In this document: positions 45,619 to 57,132 of the stretch, in pieces | Position numbering within the stretch: position 1 is the first letter of the stretch | Layout: each line of letters begins with the position of its first letter | From: Sthenelais limicola | Taxonomy: Eukaryota > Annelida > Polychaeta > Phyllodocida > Sigalionidae | Length of the DNA: 64,000 nt | Assembly (NCBI GenBank): GCA_942159475.1 | Contig: OW804102.1 | Location: forward strand, 23,564,684 to 23,628,683 | Direction of reading: 5' to 3' | Notes under the pieces: model-generated | Seen by the model: the letters and a program-made list of their open reading frames with translations, nothing else | Database searches by the model: none | What the model was told of the DNA's origin: nothing | Made by a program: the position numbers and the translations under genes

Positions 45619-46235
45619 ATGGGTCAGGTCGACAAAAATTATACAATAGGGTATTTGCATGGCCGCCATTTTGAGTCTATAGATTCGCATGAAGTTATGG
45701 GACTAATGGTAAAGAGTAAAATGTATAGAAAACATGCCATATTCAGCATTGATTATTTATCAATGTACTAATGTCAATATCCATGTGCTATACCTGCTTC
45801 CATGACACACGTCCCCGTCTTTCCCATCATGCATTTGATTTTCATAGATCTTTTATACAAGCCATGATATTGGTGAAAACATTCTTGCAATTTTCGATGA
45901 AACTCAACCAACCTCCTTAATAAAGGGCCATTGAAGCCCGAAAAGTCGGACCCCCAATAAAACAAACCTACATCAAATACCCCCCTTCTGTCCTCATTGT
46001 TTTGGGTTCCTTACTCCATCTTAATTTCGATAAAAATGTTGCCAAAGATTTCAACAGAATGCAAATCGCCTATTGGCATGGGATCTACACATGGAATTCC
46101 ATAGAATTAGGTTGAAAATGGTAAGTTCTAGGTGTATCTGAGTATATATGGTATCGCATTGATTCAGGAAATCGTTTCGATAATGTTGAACATTGTTAGG
46201 GTTTCTCTTAGGCCTATAAATTTCGATCCTCCTCG
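45619..46235 (+). mobile_element. A family copy split by a reverse B
   Basis: A enters GAATGGGTCAGGTCGACAAA, breaks after ATACAA at 45646, and resumes TTGGCATGGGATCTACACA at 46073, with GTATCTGAGTATATATGG and ATTGATTCAGG after it. The break point is the same base as in the copy at 17337. The A right end is lost. Confidence 0.82.
45647..46072 (-). mobile_element. B element nested in A, itself interrupted
   Basis: TAGGGTATTTGCATGGCCGC to GAATGCAAATCGCCTA, in reverse. B words (CCCATCATGCATTTGATTTT, TTGCAATTTTCGATGAAA) stop near 45907 and resume at about 46030 (TTTCGATAAAAATGTTGCC). The ~120 bp between carries CATTGAAGCCCGAAAAGTCG, which resembles the retroelement-like motif at 18800. Confidence 0.82.
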
Positions 46236-47154
46236 TGTTAAAGTTTAGGCTAAACACTACTGTTTAAAAATTAAATTATGATCATTCCAGTGTGTAATAA
46301 ATAGTCAATGGCACACTATTCGCTTTCTAACCGATCTTAACACGATCAGAAAAAGGAACCCACCCTTTCGGGGTTCCGTTTTCTGATGTGTCTCGGTCTG
46401 ATTGAACCCTCCATCGTGACATTTGCTATAATAAGATTTCTTTGTATAAATATTTTCATTTATGCCGTATGAATAAATAAACACGCACCAACTTATTAGA
46501 TATAGCTAAAAACTGGTCTAGGTACTCTATGAAAGGCATTGTCAATAATTCGCAGGCTGTTGGATAGAAATCTCTCATCTTTCTCTTTCCTCCCTCTTTT
46601 CTCAATATCCCTCATACCCTTTCTCTTCTTCTCCCTCGTCCTCTCCGATTTCCCCCACCCCCTGACAAAAAATCACCGATGGCCTTTTATATATTAGATA
46701 TATATCCTTGCCCTACGGACAATAAGGCCATTTTTTAAAAGAGTATTAAGCAGACCATATCAGATAAGTATAGGTGGATCAATAACCAACTCCATTAGCT
46801 CCTCCTTCAAGGAATCTCTGAGCCATTCCTGCCACAGCCAGAAGACAGATCAAATATCGAGGCAGCGAAGAGGTTTAGCATTGAAAACGTCTGCACAAAT
46901 CCCAGGTAGCCACATCCCATCCAGAGACGGGTAAATCTCTAAACATTTAGATCTGATTGTTTGTCTGCATAAGCACATGCATCCAAGGGTACTTCTACAC
47001 GCGGGGACTGTTTGTGTTGGTTTAGACAGTATGTGTGGGATGAGCTTAGCGAGGAGGTAATATGATCAAACAGATGTATGTTAAGGGAAGGGTATGGGTG
47101 TGAAAGATATGGTGAGTTAATTAGGATGATGACAGGGAGGCAGGGCAATGTAGT
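46236..47154. other. Mostly unique; contains a compact hairpin
   Basis: See 46345-46387. 46580-46670 is pyrimidine-rich. Nothing else recognised. Confidence 0.4.
46345..46387. repeat. 17-bp stem hairpin with 9-nt loop
   Basis: ATCAGAAAAAGGAACCC at 46345-46361 pairs with GGGTTCCGTTTTCTGAT at 46371-46387, with one mismatch. The loop is ACCCTTTCG. Confidence 0.9.
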
Positions 47155-47440
47155 TATAGAGGGGGAACATAAGGACAGAAAAGGGAAAGAGGGAGAAAGA
47201 GGGAGAGGGGAAGAGGGAGAGGGAAAGAGCGAGAGGGAAAGAGGGAGAGGGAAAGAGGAAGACAGAGAGAGAGGAAAAGAGGGAGAGAGGGAGAGGGAAT
47301 GAGAAAGAAAAAGGGAGAGGGACAGAGGAAGAAAGAGAAAGAGGGAGGGAAAAGGCGGAGAGGGAACAAGAGAGAGAGAGCGAAAGTGAAAGAGGGTAAG
47401 GGAAAGAGGAGAATAGGAAAGGGAGAGGGAAAGAGGCAGA
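47155..47440. repeat. Purine tract (GGGAAAGA / GGGAGA)n
   Basis: About 285 bp almost entirely A/G on the plus strand. It explains long Ser/Leu/Phe/Pro minus-strand frames (47117-47575) and Glu/Arg plus-strand frames, which are artefacts. Confidence 0.95.
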
Positions 47441-47514
47441 GTTGTTGAAGCTCTTATGTACTCCTGGTTGTGGCCGCAGTAGGAGTTTAGGCATTCTTAA
47501 ATACATAGATCCTC

Positions 47515-48127
47515 CTGTTATAACATGAGTCCCAAGTGGCAAAAATGATATTTTCCCAAGTGATCTTTTCCACATCTTCTCCTTATTTGAATAGTCTGAT
47601 TATTAGGGGGCTTCTTAGTTTTAGTCATATATGTATCAATGTACCAAATTTCAGGACATATTGTATTAAATATATCCTTGCTTTTCAAAGGTTATCCTAT
47701 CGAGTATATGTAATTCCTTTACTGGTAATTTCCCACCCAGAAATATTGTACCAAATTTGACGACTGTGTGACTGTGTATTAGATATATGCTTGCATTTAG
47801 AAGATCATCCTAGTTATTTAAGCTATTTTTATTTATTTAAGCTATTTTTATTTATGTATAGCTTGTATATAAGTGTGTGAGAAGGTTAATATTTTCTAAA
47901 TATAGGGAGTATATTTCGTTACTTCACTTGTACTTGCCCACCCAGAAATATTACAAACTTATTATCTAACATAGATATATCAAACATGAAATATAGAAAC
48001 ACTTCTTAGATGTCCTTCATATTTACCAACATTAAAATCTGCTTGGTCTCATCTTTTCAAATATGATAATATCTCAAAAAAACTATTTTGCGACCTGTGA
48101 CTCATTTCTCTGTAACACATCATATAT
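47515..48127 (+). mobile_element. E family, longest copy
   Basis: ATGAGTCCCAAGTGGCAAAA to TTTTGCGACCTGTGACTCAT then TTCTCTGTAACACATCA. Interior CCAAATTTCAGGACATATTG, GGTTATCCTATCGAGTATAT, AAATCTGCTTGGTCTCATC. A ~24-bp tandem (TTTAAGCTATTTTTATTTAT) is near 47818. Confidence 0.88.
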
Positions 48128-49103
48128 TATATCTACATTTTATAAGAGAGGTAGGGTGGTACAAACCTCAGATAACACCCTGCAGTCGAAAAACATAATA
48201 CATTAGCAAAAGTCATTGATGGACTAGAGACATTGTCTTATAAATTAGAACACGATGTTATTTTATAATAATATTTGGTATTCAAAGTACAATATCTGTA
48301 TACTATGACATGTTCGTTCTAATTGTACTGGTACTTGTTATATACCTAATTTCAGGAAAAAAACCTGACACCCTCTCACATCCCTTTGATTGATAATACT
48401 TGCAAATGACTTAATAGACCGTATTTTACCTCATTTTTTCCATCTCATCACCATCACTTATAATTTGTAATGTAATGCCAGTGACATTATGTCTAATTTT
48501 GTAATATCTTAGTCGGATTGTTAATCATTTCCCCCTTACACACCTCTATGTACTTTTTCTAAACATGACAATATTCTCAGGGTACAACGAAAATCATCTA
48601 AGGGTGAGATTGCTGTAAACTTGATAACCTCCTGATAAAATAAACTTGTTCAAAAAAAAATATTGTATTCCCAATAATTCAGTTTAGTTTTGCAAATTTA
48701 GTGACAATTTCAGAATTGATTAAAGACTAGATCGAAGACCCCCTTATGTAACCCCACCATTGATGTGTCATTGTTGTTCATACCGCCCGACCCGCCACCT
48801 ATCGCTGATATTGATAAACAAGACTAAACAATTAGTCACCTAGAAATTGGTAAATGGGAGTATGGGAGAGATTGATTGCAAATTCCTTGTCTTATTTAAT
48901 CCAGGGGCCACCCTTTAAAATATCCCATTATTTATCCGGTCTTCAATAGGGGACTTTTACTTGTCTCTACTTTAACTCAAGTATTGGCAAAGTGAATAAA
49001 TTAATTAGCATTCGACGGTACTTATGCACAACATGGCGCCAGGCAGAATAGCAAGGTTCTACTGATGAGCACTTGTCCTGACAAATAGTAATGCACTTGT
49101 CAA
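48128..49103. other. Unique AT-rich sequence
   Basis: Nothing recognised. Confidence 0.4.
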
Positions 49104-49545
49104 TTGCAAAAAGTGCTCGAGTGTTTTCACTTATATCGTAGCTTGTACAAATTATTTATAAATACCGAATCTATGATGGGAAAGATGGAAGCTTGTGTTA
49201 TAGATACATGTATAACAGATGAATAACCGACATTGGAAAACCAGTAAATATTCTCTGCTGAACATGGCATGTTTTCTAGGTCCAAACCATCAGATCAGAT
49301 AAGAATGGTATGTCAGCCTACTTCGCTAATCGGTTTCCTGGCCTAGGACTTGGCGTGCTAAAGGGAATATAAATGACATTTTGCTCTCTTAATGGAATTA
49401 TGATGTCACTTTGTGGTCTGATGCAAGAGGCTTTCCCTTCGCGTGAAGGGACTCTCTCAACTCTGGGCCTAGACCGTATAGATCATAACTCCCATAATTC
49501 CATGCGAATCAGGATTCCAGATGACAGACTTGCAACTCCCCTATT
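49104..49545 (+). mobile_element. B family copy, 5' truncated, containing C
   Basis: Starts within B (TTGCAAAAAGTGCTCGAG, ATATCGTAGCTTGTACA), continues to GAACATGGCATGTTTTC, is interrupted by C, and resumes ATAACTCCCATAATTCCATG, ending TGCAACTCCCCTATT. Confidence 0.85.
49275..49472. mobile_element. C element nested in B
   Basis: TCTAGGTCCAAACCATCAGA to CTCTGGGCCTAGA. It matches the free-standing copy at 37766 in ends and interior (CTACTTCGCTAATCGGTTTC, GAGGCTTTCCCTTCG). Confidence 0.87.
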
Positions 49546-50364
49546 CTAACAGTGTAGATCTACCTATGCTGAGCCTATCCACGCTGAAGATTACATTCCA
49601 CCCTTATGGATAATGCCCGAGCTGGAAATTAATACAATTTATCATATACGGGGAGGGAATCATTTATTTCCCATTGCCGGCGGGCGTTATCTATAGCTTG
49701 CATGCACTGGTGCATTCCTGCCTTGGATGTTATACCTCATGATTAACTACACACATATGCCCTGCCTCAACATTATATTACACGTACATATTTTAGTCTT
49801 GTTTACAAACCTAGACTCCCTACCTACACTTATTATTGATTAGAAATTAGGAATGAAATATTGACAAACTCTTGTACATCGTTTTGTTTAAGAATATTTC
49901 CAACGGAAGAAGCTTACACTCCAACTGTACAACTTGAGGACCTCCTGGAAGGCCTGCACTGTTTGCAGAATGTCAATCCTTTGTCCAACATAGAAATGAA
50001 AAATCTGACCATATTAATGTGGGAATAAACGATCATTATTTAATACGTACTATTTTTTTTTATTAATACCACGATCTGGGGGTTGTACACGCTGCAAATG
50101 AGTGAATACATGCCATCGTATTTTGTTGAATGGATCCATGCGGAAAATATGACCCTTTTTTTAGCCTAAGCTAAGAAGCATTCTTATTGGTTGACGTTAT
50201 GCTCACTCATGACATCACGCCTATGTGTGCCATCATATGCCATCCGTGCCGACGTTGATTAGCCAATCAGTTATACGCTTGTCTAGCACTTTGGTATGAA
50301 AAATTAATATGGCGGGTCATTGGAGCAAAGCGAGGTAAATAAATAGTTTGTTTATTCATTTTAT
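49546..50364. other. Unique sequence
   Basis: Nothing recognised. Confidence 0.4.
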
Positions 50365-50534
50365 CGGTCCTGGGTATGACCATAAAGAGCCTTTCTGTCT
50401 CTTTTGCTCTCTCTTTCTCTCCCTTCTTCTCTATCTCTATATCCTTGGTATCATCATAAACTGCCTCCCTCTCAGCTCTCCCGCTCTTGATATAACCATA
50501 TTGAATGTGTTGAAAAGGGCGTAAAGCAACCAAT
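50365..50534 (+). repeat. N family dispersed repeat
   Basis: CCTGGGTATGACCATAAAGA, GGTATCATCATAAACTGCC, CTCTTGATATAACCATATTG and CGTAAAGCAACCAATCCC. CACTCACTCACTTTATTC follows, like a SINE-type simple tail. Confidence 0.8.
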
Positions 50535-51557
50535 CCCACTCACTCACTTTATTCATTTTATTTTACCATATGAGATCGTGGTATAAAGATAGGATGTAAC
50601 TCGGTTAGTTTCTGACTTACTGTACACGATGCCCACTCGTATTTTTCGACCAGGGATATTCCAGATACATTTTTTCAGGGCAACGAGTGATAATAAAAGA
50701 AAAGTTCATCCATATCTAGCTCATCATAAGTTGTTAATCAGTATTTAGTAAACCTATATATCTCTTACTTGTTTCTAAGGTTAATGCCATGTTAATATAA
50801 TGTCAATATGTATACGTTCCTAGCAAGAGCAAGTCTTATTTCTATGTATGAATGACGGAAATACAAATCTTATAACAATAGAAATAAAGAAGGTACGGTA
50901 ACATAACATGGTGATTATTAGACATTGTTATTATATAATTATTCAGACTTTCTAAGAACCCGTTCCTGTGCCTTTGGTAAATTATGATGATGATATAGCT
51001 ATGATCTGAACTCTATGGTCATTTGTCCATATTCTAGTATGGGTACACTCTCCGGCAAGTAACATTAGTTCGCAGAATAGTCACCATTTCAATTATGTAA
51101 TTATATGGCCTAAATATTCAATTACTAGAGAAGTCCTGGAGTATTTATAAGGGCACGCACATTCCTGGTTGACCTTACACTACTATATCTCCATTATTCT
51201 AATACTCCATTATTCTATTATGTTATAAACTTGCTCAGTAACAGCACAGAAGAGTAGATGAAGTTGCATCAGGCTATGCACTCGATGCTATAATGCGTGC
51301 CTCGCTTGTGGCATAGGAAAGAATGGCTGCGGATCGACTTTGTCGTACCACATTAATTCATATTTAAATGTAATTTATTATATCATGTAGGCCTAGACGT
51401 ATAAATATGTTTACTAATATAATTTACTTTTCTATCTTTTAGGATTTATATAGAATTCCTTTTAGGATTCTTCTTCTTCTGATAATCATATCAGAATAGA
51501 TTCTGTCGATACATATCCTGGTCATAGATAGGTTTGAGGGCGATGTGCGAGGCCAAG
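50535..51557. other. Unique AT-rich sequence
   Basis: Nothing recognised. Confidence 0.4.
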
Positions 51558-51680
51558 CAGGAAACTCGTTTTTCCTTCATTCATGTCCTCGTATCTTATA
51601 GGCCTCGTAACACGCTCTTTAAGTTACGACAACAAGGGCTTTATGATACGAGGGTTGTATTTGAGCGAGGAAAGAGGTTT
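51558..51680. repeat. Fold-back, ~45-bp arms
   Basis: GGAAACTCGTTTTTCCTTC and CCTCGTATCTTATAGGCC face GGGCTTTATGATACGAGGG and GAGGAAAGAGGTTTCTC. CTCGTAAC/GTTACGA continues towards the centre. Confidence 0.75.
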
Positions 51681-51846
51681 CTCAGAGTTCTCTCAGACTA
51701 GGCTAAGAAAATGATGGTATATAGTGCAATGCAGTTATGATAAGAGGGAGTTGCAATGTTTCTAAGAGTGGTTTACCTCACACTGGTATATATATATAGT
51801 GCAATATACTAATGTATGATGATGATATTTGTTTATCCTTATTGAT

Positions 51847-51933
51847 GGGGCCGTTGCTCTGTTTTCTTGTTAATTATTTCTCCATTGGAAATGTATGGAG
51901 AAATAGTTAGCGAGAAAACGGAGCAATGGGCCT
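51847..51933. mobile_element. 87-bp inverted-repeat miniature
   Basis: GGGGCCGTTGCTCTGTTTTC ... TATTTCTCCAT, then loop TGGAAATGT, then ATGGAGAAATA ... GAAAACGGAGCAATGGGCC. Arms about 39 bp with several mismatches. Confidence 0.8.
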
Positions 51934-51949
51934 TAGTCGAATTTAGTAC

Positions 51950-52065
51950 GAGGCTGATTCAAAATGTGTGCTAGATCATCCCGGAATTTCATTTTCGTCT
52001 TAGATTTGGGTTATTTGAGTGGATTTATGAGAGCGAATTGTACATTCTCTCGCGGCTTTACCCAT
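51950..52065 (+). mobile_element. A family 3' half
   Basis: GGCTGATTCAAAATGTGTG, TTTCGTCTTAGATTTGGG, TTATTTGAGTGGATT and TTGTACATTCTCTCGCGG then CTTTACCCA. Confidence 0.75.
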
Positions 52066-52959
52066 TATATATAATGGTTTGTTCCATAACAATGACATAA
52101 CATTACCCAATTGTATGTATTACATAGTCCCATTAGTTGTGATCTAATGTCCTCAGAGAAATCTTAGTATACATATATAATACATTGTGTTGTTGATGTA
52201 AGTTGATGGTGAAGTATGTGCACTGATTGTATTTATTGGCAATTGAATTACTTATATGTATACAGTTTGTCCTTGTAGACTGTTCGTGCTGTTACATACT
52301 ATAAACATAATTAACATGGATAAGCAAGGGCGCTGAAGTAACCCTTAATATGTAGTGGCTTACGAATAGGAATTTAGGGTGTTGTTGTTATTGGTGGTGT
52401 CTTTATTTCGAAGGTAGAGAGTTCAATCCATAACAAGGTGAGAACAGAACATGGGGCATTTGAGTTTTGTTTTGTTTATAGGTTCATTGAATTGTCTGAC
52501 ATTTATGTATCTGTAAATTATTCAAACAGAAAATACTCTACCTAGGGTGTTTCCAGATGTTCCCTTAGTTTCTACACTAACTATAAAAGGTAAATTGTAG
52601 AATTATTGTATGAACAGTGTTGATTTTCATGAGCTGTTAAATGTAGAACATATATATGACTGCCTTACTTGGAGGTTAAATAACGGGGTGAGATTATGTC
52701 TACTCCCCTAAACAACACCCCCTGACGGCCGTCGTAAAGGTTAATTAAATTCATATATATCAAATATAGCATCGTGGGGCAGGGTAGGAACCTGTCTAAA
52801 TACCCTTTAACAATAAGGCTTACGAAGCGCTTCAAAGTACAATTTTGTTTAAAATTTCCTTCAAATCTGAATCATCAGCTATTAATTATTACAAAAATGA
52901 ATTACCAATATTACCAAATTACAGATTGTATTACTTTTATCACTGAATTCATTATTATT
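52066..52959. other. Unique sequence
   Basis: Nothing recognised. Confidence 0.4.
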
Positions 52960-53160
52960 CTGCTGCTGCGTATCTATATAAGAATTAGAATTAAAGAGAG
53001 AAAACACCAGCTAGTGGGCGATAACAAGTGAAGTCATCACAGGAAAGGATTCCGGCGGGTTCTCCAAATACGAATGAGGACGTTTTGGAGGACCTGTAGC
53101 AAAAACAAAGAGAGGAAATTCTTCACATTTTGGTCAAATAGCTTGTAGATTGATTGGAAA
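52960..53160 (-). repeat. S family copy, reverse
   Basis: GGGCGATAACAAGTGAAGTC, GGTTCTCCAAATACGAATG, ACCTGTAGCAAAAACAAAG and TTTGGTCAAATAGCTTGTAG. Confidence 0.65.
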
Positions 53161-54302
53161 AGAGTGGAAGAAAAGGTATCAAATAACTATTCAGTTCTCA
53201 AACGATGAGAATGCAGGTTTAATGCCAATGTCATATTTAATCCGTTACATGAATGTTTTCAAGCGTTTATATGAAATTACAATAAAGCTAACACAACCTT
53301 CTCACACTAAGTTCCTTACTTACACTAATAATAATGCTCCGTATTACCTATACCTCTACATATTATAATCTTTTCTCATTGAAAATAATGTTGTATATTC
53401 CTCTTCGACACTGACAGCACAATGGGAAATAATAGACTAATATATGGGTCAGGTCGCCCAGAAATGTACAATTGGTCCTGAATTCAATATATCCGGTCTT
53501 TGAGTTTATATTACAGAAAAAATAACAAACTCCTAGCAATTGTTCGCTTTCTGTAATTTTGTATTGATATGAAATGAAATCATTCGCACCATGTAGACTA
53601 GACGTCACACTGCTTTCAAACCTCATCCAAAGCGAGACCAAGAAACCTAACGTAGGGAACAGGACCAAGGACAAACATCGAGAGAAAAAAACCCGCGAAA
53701 CTGGGAAAAAAGTAACTTCAGTGGGAGTTTCTCAAGAACTTAAAGATAAGATTCTGGTCAGTGTACCTATTAAGTAGCTCACTCTTCTTCATCATCTTCT
53801 GTTTCATTTCCAGTCAAACGCTGACAGCCCTACAATAGGTTGTGATGGGCGAGGCCATCCTAACTATGACTACAAGTCTAGGTAAAGCGATCGTGGGCTC
53901 TGCTGCATGAAACCTGCTAAAGTTTAGATATTTTTCTTTTGCAGGGGGTATACTTTGAAGTGGGAACTTATCTTAGACAAACATGAATGACAAATAAGTG
54001 TAAAATAGTTCTCAGGGTTGTTTCCATCCGAAATCATTATAAATTCATTGGTGGTGAAAGGATAGAGGATTGTTTTCTCAGAGAGATATTAAATAGGGGT
54101 ATGTAAGGGGACGATTAACTAGAGATGAAAGGGAAGGATAAAAGGGATAAAGAAATGGGACGTTGAAATAAAGAAGTTCTAAACGAAAGAAGAAACGAAA
54201 AAACTAAAGACAGAACGAAATAAAGACAGAGCTGCTGAGTACTGAATGCAAACATGACAGAAAATACAAACGGGATGAGAACAGAGACAAAGGAGCGAGG
54301 GG
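53161..54302. other. Unique; A-family 5' tip at 53443-53480
   Basis: TATGGGTCAGGTCGCCCAG then AAATGTACAATTGG is an A 5' end, with no body after it. 54120-54230 is AG-rich. Confidence 0.5.
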
Positions 54303-55416
54303 CAATAGGGAATTTACATGTCTAGACTAACTGCGCATATCTGTTACAGTACATGCTGGGATAGATTCAGTTCAGTTCTGACATACAAATACTTAGCAAC
54401 ATTTTTATCGGAAGTTGCAAAAATATTTTTACTCATGCATTATATCATAGCTTGTGTAAATGATCTATACAAACCAAATGAATGATGGGAAAAATGAAGT
54501 GTCGTTGTATGGAAACATGTAAAATACATGGCTATTAACATGAGATCATTGTTAAATATTCCATGCAGAACATGATATTTACATGACTTTACATGACTTT
54601 ATTTTCTTAAATCAAAGAAAAGCAGACTGACACTTTGCTTAAAACTAAGTGGTTTTCAAGGTTATCTGCTTTTAGTTCCCGTTGGTTGGTCTGTGGTGGC
54701 CCGCTAGAAAGGCATAGAACAGTCCACCTTGATGCTGGTGGCCATTCTATGCCGGAACAGGCCCCCCCCCCCCGTGGGCGGCCTCTATGCCTGTGTTTAC
54801 TTCCGGTTAGGCGTGTAAAACTGTTGTAGCTATGTTTTGACTGCCTAGAAGAAAATAAAAAAATGTGAAATGATGGCAATATTGTTTTACTCCTATAGTG
54901 AAGTTTTAGTGTATGTGAGTCAATGAATTGCTTTCTCCACTTAGTCCGCGTTACGAAAATAGGGGTCCATACTACAAGGACCGCAGGACCCAAATATATG
55001 GTTCTTGACATGGTGGAGACACAAAAAAAATGGTGGAAAACCGGTTCCTCTGGGTGCGACCGGAGTCTCCACCTCGCGCTCTAAGCCTGCCTCCGGCCTT
55101 GGCTTTGGTTCCCGGCAGGCTTAGAGGCCAGCTCGGACAATAAACTAAGGCTCTAACTGCTCAATATCTATATGATAAACAAGACGTAGTTAAATATCGG
55201 TTAAATAAAGTATCATATACAACGCTCTTCTTTTATGAAGTGAACTATTTAAATTTTAACCAAAGGGTGATAGGAAAAAATGAAATAGAGAAATGATGGT
55301 GAATGATAAATATCACACATCTATAACATGTTTTCTATGGCTTTTACACTAACATACAACTCCCATAATGCCATGTGAATCAAGCTTCAAACTGGCGGCT
55401 GTACAAATCCCCTATT
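54303..55416 (+). mobile_element. B family copy with a ~757-bp insertion
   Basis: CAATAGGGAATTTACATG through ATGAATGATGGGAAAAATG to about 54571 (GAACATGATA), then from about 55329 GTTTTCTATGGCTTTTACAC, CCATGTGAATCAAGC and CAAATCCCCTATT. Both B halves are in correct order. Confidence 0.85.
54572..55328. other. Insertion inside B, unclassified
   Basis: It contains an 11-bp TTTACATGACT tandem at its left edge, a C11 run near 54763, GC-rich patches and the minus-strand 134-codon frame at 54607-55011, whose product I do not recognise. ACATG at both junctions may be a short target duplication. It is single-copy in the window. Confidence 0.5.
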
Positions 55417-56296
55417 GTAAGAGCGAAAAGAAAGTAGAGACAAATAGAAAGCGAAGGGGATAAAGGAAGCAATCTATGAGGTTGGGGACAATAACGCTAT
55501 GAGGACGCTGATCCAGTCTCCTCCAGGGTCTGGAGCAAGGTCAGCCCGCCTCACTGCTCTAATTCAATAGCCGACCACTTGAGGGCACGCGGTCCTGCCT
55601 CCAGGGTCGTGACGTCATCATCTCACACATCACTCAGGGAGAACTTGTGGTAACGTGTGTGTGTGTGGAGGGGGGGGGGGTGTTTAAAGCTATTTTACCT
55701 CACAGAGACATCGTATTGTTATCAGATTTTGGTGGCAAGGCAATTATCAATCGTTCAGGGATTGTTAATCACATTGAATTCATAATAATTATATCAATCA
55801 TAACCCTGACATCATCTGATTACCTTCGATTCCAGCTCCTTGATATAAAGTATTAGAAATTGGCTCATGTAATATTGCCTTTAGATACGTCCCGGACTTG
55901 ATCTTTCATTTATACAACTGACCAATGACAGCGCAGCTCACTAATTATGTATATGTAAATGGGGGTATGGACCAATCGGAGCCTGTGTAGATGCTTCATT
56001 GATGAAACCTCATCCACTGGATCTTTGTTAATTTGAACATTTAAAACTGTCACTGTTCATCCAATATGTCTGCTCTCGCCTTTCCTGTATTCTTCTTACA
56101 ACACCAGTTGTACATTCTCGGCTATTACGACAAGAGACATTTCACCATATTTACTTATTACTATAGAAGTGAAGTTGTCAATAGTTGCTGCTTTTATAAA
56201 TAAGTTTTCGCGCTTTTCCGTGTATAAAACAATGCAAGCAGTAACATATTCCTTTAAAAGTGACTTTGTAGAAAATCAACTCTAAAATATTTCATT
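55417..56296. other. Unique sequence with TG and G runs
   Basis: (GT)n and G10 lie near 55655-55680. Nothing else recognised. Confidence 0.4.
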
Positions 56297-56633
56297 AATA
56301 GGGGATTTGCACGTGCCACTGTGGAAATATGTTACAGTGCATCCTGGGATGGATTCTGATGTAATCTGACCTACAAATATTTGGCAACATTTTGATACAA
56401 AATTGCAAATATGTTTTCACCAATATCAGAGCTTTTCTACATGATCTATGAAAACCAAATGCGTGATGGGAAAGATGTTGTTATGGAAACATGTATAACT
56501 CATGGATATTGACATTAGAGCATTAATAAATAGTCCATGCTGGCATGTTTTCTGTAGCTTTTATGCTGTACCATTAGTCCCATGAGTCCATGCGAATCAA
56601 GATTCAAAATGGCGGCTATACAAATCCCCTATT
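56297..56633 (+). mobile_element. B family, full-length copy
   Basis: AATAGGGGATTTGCACGTG to CAAATCCCCTATT, 337 bp. It includes ATGCGTGATGGGAAAGATG and TTCAAAATGGCGGCTATAC. The inverted ends are 14-15 bp with few mismatches. Confidence 0.92.
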
Positions 56634-56921
56634 CAACGGCCAAAATGGATGGGGTACTCTCAAACTCCACCATCGGTTCCTCCGGGCGTCTCCATCCATA
56701 TTTACCTTTACTCTTCCATTGTTTTAATTTTGATTGTTTTATCTCTTCCATTTCCATGACACAACACAATCACAAGGTGATTCCCTGCTAAAGGTGTTTT
56801 CCAGACATTGCATGTCCACTCGCACCAACCCATTCCACCATCGCTAAATTAGTGCTGATAATTAGTGTCAATCCTAATGGTAGAAGAAGTGGTAAGGGCA
56901 GAAAGGGCGATAATTCCATTA

Positions 56922-57122
56922 AAGGGTGGTCTCCACTGGCTGCGGTAAGCTCTGCGGTAAGCCTTGTGATGATGCTGTGATGGTGAGAAGTGGCGAGGAC
57001 CTGCCTACACGGCCAGTGATCCATTTAACCTGGACCTCGTTATTACTCTCCACCTACAGAACCAGCACAAACCATCGCAAGGCTTACCGCAGAGCTAAGC
57101 ACAGCCAGTGGAGACCACCCTT
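56922..57122. mobile_element. D family copy
   Basis: AAGGGTGGTCTCCACTGGCT to CAGTGGAGACCACCCTT. TTAA sits next to both ends. Confidence 0.93.
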
Positions 57123-57132
57123 AACTTATTAA

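Noticed and set aside
47117..47575. 152-codon minus-strand frame
   Set aside because: Ser/Leu/Phe/Pro sequence produced by the purine tract.
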